From the NCBI GenBank assembly GCA_937892275.1, contig CALAVG010000261.1, positions 1 to 28,149 of the forward strand: a stretch of DNA of 28,149 bases, read 5' to 3'. How positions within the stretch are numbered: position 1 is the stretch's first letter; each line of letters opens with the position of its first letter. The DNA comes from an uncultured Methanomicrobiales archaeon (GTDB lineage Archaea; Thermoplasmatota; Thermoplasmata; Methanomassiliicoccales; Methanomethylophilaceae). The notes beneath the pieces are model-generated. The model saw nothing but the letters and a program-made list of their open reading frames with translations. It was not told the DNA's origin and ran no database searches. The position numbers and the translations under genes were made by a program. Below, in pieces: positions 25,046 through 28,149 of the stretch.

Positions 25046-25120
25046 ATCGAGTAGGAGGCTGGCGATTATTCGCCAGCCGTCCTCTCACACCACCACGCAT
25101 ACCGTTCGGTACGTGGCGGT
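25046..25120 (-). ncRNA. Group II intron domains V and VI
   Basis: Domain V (25120 to 25089) is 32 nt: ACCGCCACG pairs with CGTGGTGGT over 9 bp, a 2-nt bulge (TG) follows on the 3' strand, then a 4-bp upper stem and a GAAC loop. Domain VI (about 25086 to 25049) has a GGCTGGCG / CGCCAGCC hairpin on a lower stem AGGA/TCCT and GAG/CTC. One A (plus-strand T at 25052) bulges between the stem parts. That A is the seventh base from the 3' splice site, where the lariat branch point belongs. Confidence 0.82.
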
Positions 25121-26548
25121 TGAAACCGTTTCCCTTCTTTTCTTCCACAAATCCAACAAGAATATCATACCTTGGCCTCTCATCCACTGACTGGTGAGGA
25201 TTTGGTTTACGACGGCGTACTGAGATGCTTCCCAGTAGGCCCTGCTTCTAGAAGCCTTCCTTATTTTTCTCATCCAATCGGTTTCGACCGCGTTGCCCCA
25301 GTTAGCTTTCTTATATTGAGGCGACAGCCGCACCAGGTTCTTGACCCTGGTGCGGTAGTTCTTCCACTTCTTGAGAATGAATTGCCTCACCCTGTGTCTA
25401 ATCCATTGGTCGAGTTCCTCCATTACCTTTTTGGAATCTGAAATTCCGAAGTATCCGAACCATCCTCTGATGTAGGTCCTGAGTTCCGAGACCATCCTTT
25501 CAGGCGAGATACCGCGATTCCTTTTGGTGACTTCGCAGATTCTCTTCTTGAACTTCTCCAGGGATTTGGGATGCGGACCTACATAGGTCCGCCCCTTCAT
25601 CCGGGTTATCCTGAACCCGAGGAATTTCATCCCCGTTACGGGTCCGACCTCTGTCTTATCCCTGTTCACCTTTAGGAGCATCTCCTTCTCGATGAATTTC
25701 GACACGGTGTCGCAGACCCTCTCGGCGGCCCTCCGTGACTTCACCATTATGAGCGAATCGTCCGCATAACGACAGAAACGGAGTCCTCTGGATTCCAGTT
25801 CTTTGTCTAGTCCGTCAAGGTAGATATTGGACAACAACGGAGACAGGGGTCCCCCTTGCGAGGACCCCATCTCGGTCGCTTCCACGATACCATCTGGCAG
25901 GACTACTTCTGCTCTCAGGAACCTCTTAATGAGCTGTATCAAGGTCTTGTCCTTGATACGCTCCCTCAGGATATTCATAAGATAGCGCTGGTTCAGGTTA
26001 TCGAAGAACTTCTCCAGGTCTAGTCCCACTCCGAAGGTATAACCTTCATCGTAGTATTCCTTGACCTTCAAAATTGCATCCTGTGCGCTCCGCCTTGGTC
26101 TGAACCCATAACTGGATTCAGAGAAGGTCGGGTCGTATATCGGTGTGAGTACCTGTGCTATCATCTGCTGGACCAGACGGTCCTTGGCGGTAGGTATGCC
26201 CAGTTTCCTCACTCCCCCGTTCGGTTTCGGGATCTCCTTCCTCCGAACTGGGGTTGGTATGTATCTTCCCTCTGTTATGAGGGACTTCAGTTCTCCTTTG
26301 TTGGTTTATATCCAGGGCTCAAGTTCGTGGACGGTCATGCCGTCCACGCCTGGAGCCCCTCCGTTTCCAACCACTCTCCTCAGTGCCTCTTCGATGTTGT
26401 CATCGTCGATCACCATTGGAATCAGGTCGTCGTAGGTGCTTCCCTCCACCGATTGCGCAACATATATGCTGGTCGCTCCTTCCAGTCCTTCGGATTCCGT
26501 CCTGTCTCTTTTCAGGAAGCTGTCCATCGTTTTCTGACTTCTCTGCAT
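25085..26548 (-). pseudogene. Group II intron reverse transcriptase/maturase with in-frame stop
   Basis: The frame spans 487 sense or stop codons. The ATG at 26548 follows GAGGAGG by about 6 nt, a better start than the ATG at 26608. RT0/RT1 motifs GGAPGVDGMTVHELEPW are followed by TAA at 26308-26306. The same frame then continues as TNKGELKSLITEGRYIPTPVRRKEIPKPNGGVRKLGIPTAKDRLVQQMIAQVLTPIYDPTFSESSYGFRP, as in intact relatives, where Lys is common at the stop position. Later come GVGLDLEKFFD, GSSQGGPLSPLLSNIYLDGLDKEL, FCRYADD (catalytic), the thumb, and domain X (YIRGWFGYFGISDSK). It has no endonuclease domain. A single A-to-T change explains the stop. A GTG at 26212 could restart translation but would lack RT0/RT1. 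The last dozen codons coincide with domain V. Confidence 0.88.
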
Positions 26549-26991
26549 ATCTGTCCTCCTCTGTTTCAGTCTTCTAGGTTCCTTCTGCCCTTCGGCGGGA
26601 AACCCCATCTCATCAGGCTTTCCCTCCCCTACTATGGCGTCTGCTGACTCCTGACTGCCCTCTCGCCATCTTGCCTTTCGGCTTGATGACGGATTGCCTT
26701 CGGCAAGCCGTCAGGCCTCCCCAGGTAAGGGTCGTATCCTTCCTCCCATATAACCGCCGGATTTACACCTCGATGTCCGTACCGTATCGGGCTTTGTCCA
26801 AAGTTGCGGACTAGCCCCATCTGCGTGCCTACTATCCGGTTCTTGTTCATCGGTCCGGGATTTTGCCTCCTTCTTCCTTTAGATTCCGCCTCACGGCGGA
26901 CACCTTTAGACTTGGCTAACGGTTCCCACGGTCAGGCCCGTAGAGGACTTTCACCTCCAAGATTGCGACTCGTGATGGGCGCACAACCTAT

Positions 26992-27011
26992 GAGACGGCT
27001 CCGGCCGTCTC
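26992..27011 (+). terminator. Hairpin terminator of the island, displaced by the intron
   Basis: GAGACGGC-TCCG-GCCGTCTC is a perfect 8-bp stem followed by CTTAAAC. Removing the intron puts it 7-8 nt after the TGA of the 1729-aa gene, so it was probably that gene's terminator. It now lies 1.9 kb downstream. The T-run is poor, so termination strength is uncertain. Confidence 0.6.
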
Positions 27012-27362
27012 CTTAAACATCCGATCCTACACACCGCTGCAGGGTCGAATCCTTCTTATCTCTTCTGATTGTCCAATGGTCGGTTGCTCTGCATGTACCA
27101 ATCATTACTTACCAGTCCATTAGACCATCTGTACCTGCAAATACTCAGGACAACCTGATAGGTGAAAGCGATTAACAGACATATCTACACACATTAACGA
27201 TCAAGACAGGTATAGCCTGATCATCTTCAACACCCACATGGCTGATCATTTATGTGGTGTGAAGATTCTGCCACGTTTCATCAAACAAGAATCCGCATAG
27301 ACTCTGATCCTTCGAAACGGATCGCCATGAACAAGAGCGACTGAGAATTCTGAAGAAAAATA
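27012..27362. other. Intergenic stretch without a recognised gene
   Basis: About 350 bp of A/T-richer sequence lie between the island terminator and the hydrogenase gene terminators. No open frame of credible length or with a ribosome site is seen on either strand. Inverted repeats are frequent: 27223-27266, GATCA/TGATC pairs nearby, and GATCC/GGATC around 27316-27333. A GGGTCGAATCC string at about 27042 resembles a tRNA T arm but lacks a matching acceptor stem. It may hold an unrecognised RNA or be degraded sequence. Confidence 0.5.
27223..27266. repeat. Long imperfect inverted repeat
   Basis: The left arm ATCTTCAACACCCACAT (27223-27239) and right arm ATGTGGTGTGAAGAT (27252-27266) pair over 15 bp with two single-base bulges around a 12-nt loop containing TGATCA. 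It could be an RNA hairpin or an element end. Confidence 0.6.
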
Positions 27363-27388
27363 CCGACGGGGGTGCCACGCCCCATCGG
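27363..27388 (-). terminator. Distal terminator of the hydrogenase operon
   Basis: CCGA-T-GGGG pairs with CCCC-G-TCGG across one mismatch. On the minus strand TATTTTTC follows directly. On the plus strand it is followed by TTGGTTTTA, so it could also stop transcription from the other side. Confidence 0.7.
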
Positions 27389-27427
27389 TTGGTTTTACTG
27401 AGTGCAATTATTTAGAAGGCAATGAAA

Positions 27428-27445
27428 GGGAGGGTTACCCCTCCC
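27428..27445 (-). terminator. Proximal hairpin after the hydrogenase gene
   Basis: GGGAGGG-GTAA-CCCTCCC is a perfect 7-bp stem followed by TTTC on the minus strand, starting 9 bp after the stop codon. It probably acts with the second hairpin 40 bp downstream. Confidence 0.65.
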
Positions 27446-27454
27446 AGTTTGAAC

Positions 27455-28149
27455 TCAGTTGCGGGTGATGGTGTCGTAGACCGATCCGTCACTGTTCTTG
27501 ATGACAGCGGTCAGCGGCATCTGTCCGGGCAGGCTGTGGGTAGCGCAGGAGTTGCAGGGGTCGTATGCCCTGAACGCCATCTCGACCATGTTCAGCAGAC
27601 CGGGCGAGACCTCGTAGTTGTGGATGAGCCCCTTGGCGACCTTTGCAACGTCCATACAGATGGGTCCGTTGTTGTTGGTCGTTCCGACCACGAGGTTACA
27701 TGCGGTAACGATTCCGTTCTCATCACAGGTGTAGTCGTGTGTCAGGGTTCCTCTGGGAGCCTCGACGCATCCTACTCCGCGTCCTCCGGCCTGGACATCC
27801 TTCTGCTTGATGTCGCTGTTGGTCAGATCGGGGCACTCTGCGTCCTGCAGACACTTCTCGGCACAGCAGAGCATCTCGATGAGCCTTGCCCAGTGGGTGA
27901 CTAGTGTGTGCTGGCAGGGTCCGTCCACTCCTGCGTCCTTGAGGACACCCTTGTACTCGACGAACTTCTCCTGAGCGAGGGGTGTGGGCATCTCCTTCGC
28001 GACGTTGAGCCTCGAGAGGGGTGTTGCCCTGTAGAGTCCGCTGTCGGGTCCTGCTACGAGTCCCTTGTATCCAGGATTCCTCAGGTAGGGGAACTTCTCG
28101 TAGGACCAGGGCTCGACTGCCTCTCCGATGTGGTCGAGGTAGTCGAACG
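27455..28149 (-). CDS. mvhA: F420-non-reducing [NiFe] hydrogenase large subunit (partial)
   Basis: The last 231 residues are present and the 5' part runs past the window edge. The frame is open to 28149 (FDYLDHIGEAVEPWSYEKFPYLRNPGYKGLVAGPDSGLYRATPLSRLNVAKEMPTPLAQ), so the internal ATG at 27991 is not the start. The C-terminal nickel-binding motif DPCNSCATH holds two of the four cysteines that bind the Ni-Fe centre. After the His is a 26-residue tail (from SLPGQMPLTA) that a maturation protease would remove. In methanogens MvhA works with MvhG and MvhD and the heterodisulfide reductase HdrABC, oxidising H2 and bifurcating electrons to ferredoxin and CoM-S-S-CoB. It is last in its transcript, followed by two terminators. 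Frh or Vht large subunits share the motif; Mvh is favoured by organism type. Confidence 0.85.
   Translation of the reverse strand, partial: FDYLDHIGEAVEPWSYEKFPYLRNPGYKGLVAGPDSGLYRATPLSRLNVAKEMPTPLAQEKFVEYKGVLKDAGVDGPCQHTLVTHWARLIEMLCCAEKCLQDAECPDLTNSDIKQKDVQAGGRGVGCVEAPRGTLTHDYTCDENGIVTACNLVVGTTNNNGPICMDVAKVAKGLIHNYEVSPGLLNMVEMAFRAYDPCNSCATHSLPGQMPLTAVIKNSDGSVYDTITRN

Larger units (their letters stand above)
25046..26984 (-). mobile_element. Group II intron, probably class C
   Basis: The element is 1939 bp on the minus strand. Its 5' end is GTGCGCCC (first G at 26984), the standard GUGYG start. Its 3' end is CTCGAT at 25046, fitting the AY rule. Domain I-III sequence fills about 26560-26984 and holds no real gene. 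Domains V and VI are listed separately. The encoded protein has RT and maturase regions but no HNH endonuclease, as in class C. A perfect hairpin, GAGACGGC-CGGA-GCCGTCTC, lies 7 nt upstream of the 5' end in intron orientation; class C introns insert next to such terminator stems. The intron separates the 1729-aa gene from that hairpin and is antisense to it. The 3' boundary may be off by one base. Confidence 0.88.

Noticed and set aside
26306..26308. Pyrrolysine readthrough in the intron protein
   Set aside because: The codon is TAA; pyrrolysine uses TAG.
26632..26850. A 72-codon minus-strand frame inside the intron
   Set aside because: It lies in the structured RNA domains upstream of the maturase and resembles no protein.
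27035..27130. Possible tRNA
   Set aside because: GGGTCGAATCC resembles a T arm, but T54 is replaced by G, and no acceptor or anticodon stem pairs on either strand.
27422..27904. A 160-codon plus-strand frame
   Set aside because: It is the antisense shadow of the hydrogenase large subunit and runs through its terminator hairpin.

Overview
The window comes from a methanogenic archaeon, most probably a host-associated member of the Methanomassiliicoccales (Thermoplasmatota). The evidence is an archaeal 16S rRNA 5' end, box A promoters with many leaderless starts, ribosomal protein S8e, SRP19, a methanogenesis marker 8 protein, an Mvh-type [NiFe] hydrogenase large subunit, and several secreted BspA-type leucine-rich-repeat proteins. 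The order is inferred from gene content; no phylogeny could be run.

Layout. 1-1094: the 5' end of a 16S rRNA gene on the minus strand, behind three evenly spaced promoters that share an initiator motif, then a divergent tRNA-Ser(GCU). 1208-9504: housekeeping and metabolic genes. These are a TerC-family membrane protein, a DUF998-type membrane protein, a GT4 glycosyltransferase, methanogenesis marker 8, a metallophosphoesterase, a GNAT acetyltransferase, a small membrane protein behind a palindrome, S8e, then SRP19, a bifunctional NAD(P)HX repair enzyme and a second metallophosphoesterase in one run. Many of these have a box A about 26 nt before an ATG, which was used to correct starts.

9655-25045 is the accessory part: a co-directional run of seven genes behind one strong promoter whose start site lies in a long palindrome. 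It encodes a BtuF-like substrate-binding protein, a membrane-anchored PQQ-type beta-propeller, a FecCD/BtuC-type permease with a roughly 200-residue Gln/Pro-rich N-terminal extension, and a BtuD-like ATPase. Three large secreted proteins follow (633, 757 and 1729 aa), built of InlB-like repeats and BspA-type LRRs. The BtuF-like protein, the propeller and the 633-aa protein share a domain resembling the C-terminal beta domain of transcobalamin/intrinsic factor (DUF4430-like). I infer a corrinoid-capture and import island with its own surface receptors, functionally reminiscent of the Bacteroides BtuG propeller. The substrate is not proven.

25046-26984: a group II intron, probably class C, inserted antisense between the stop codon of the 1729-aa gene and that gene's terminator hairpin. 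Both boundaries, domain V and the domain VI branch-point A can be read. Its reverse transcriptase carries an in-frame TAA. 27012-27454: an intergenic stretch with inverted repeats and two hairpin terminators. 27455-28149: the C-terminal part of the hydrogenase large subunit on the minus strand, running off the window.
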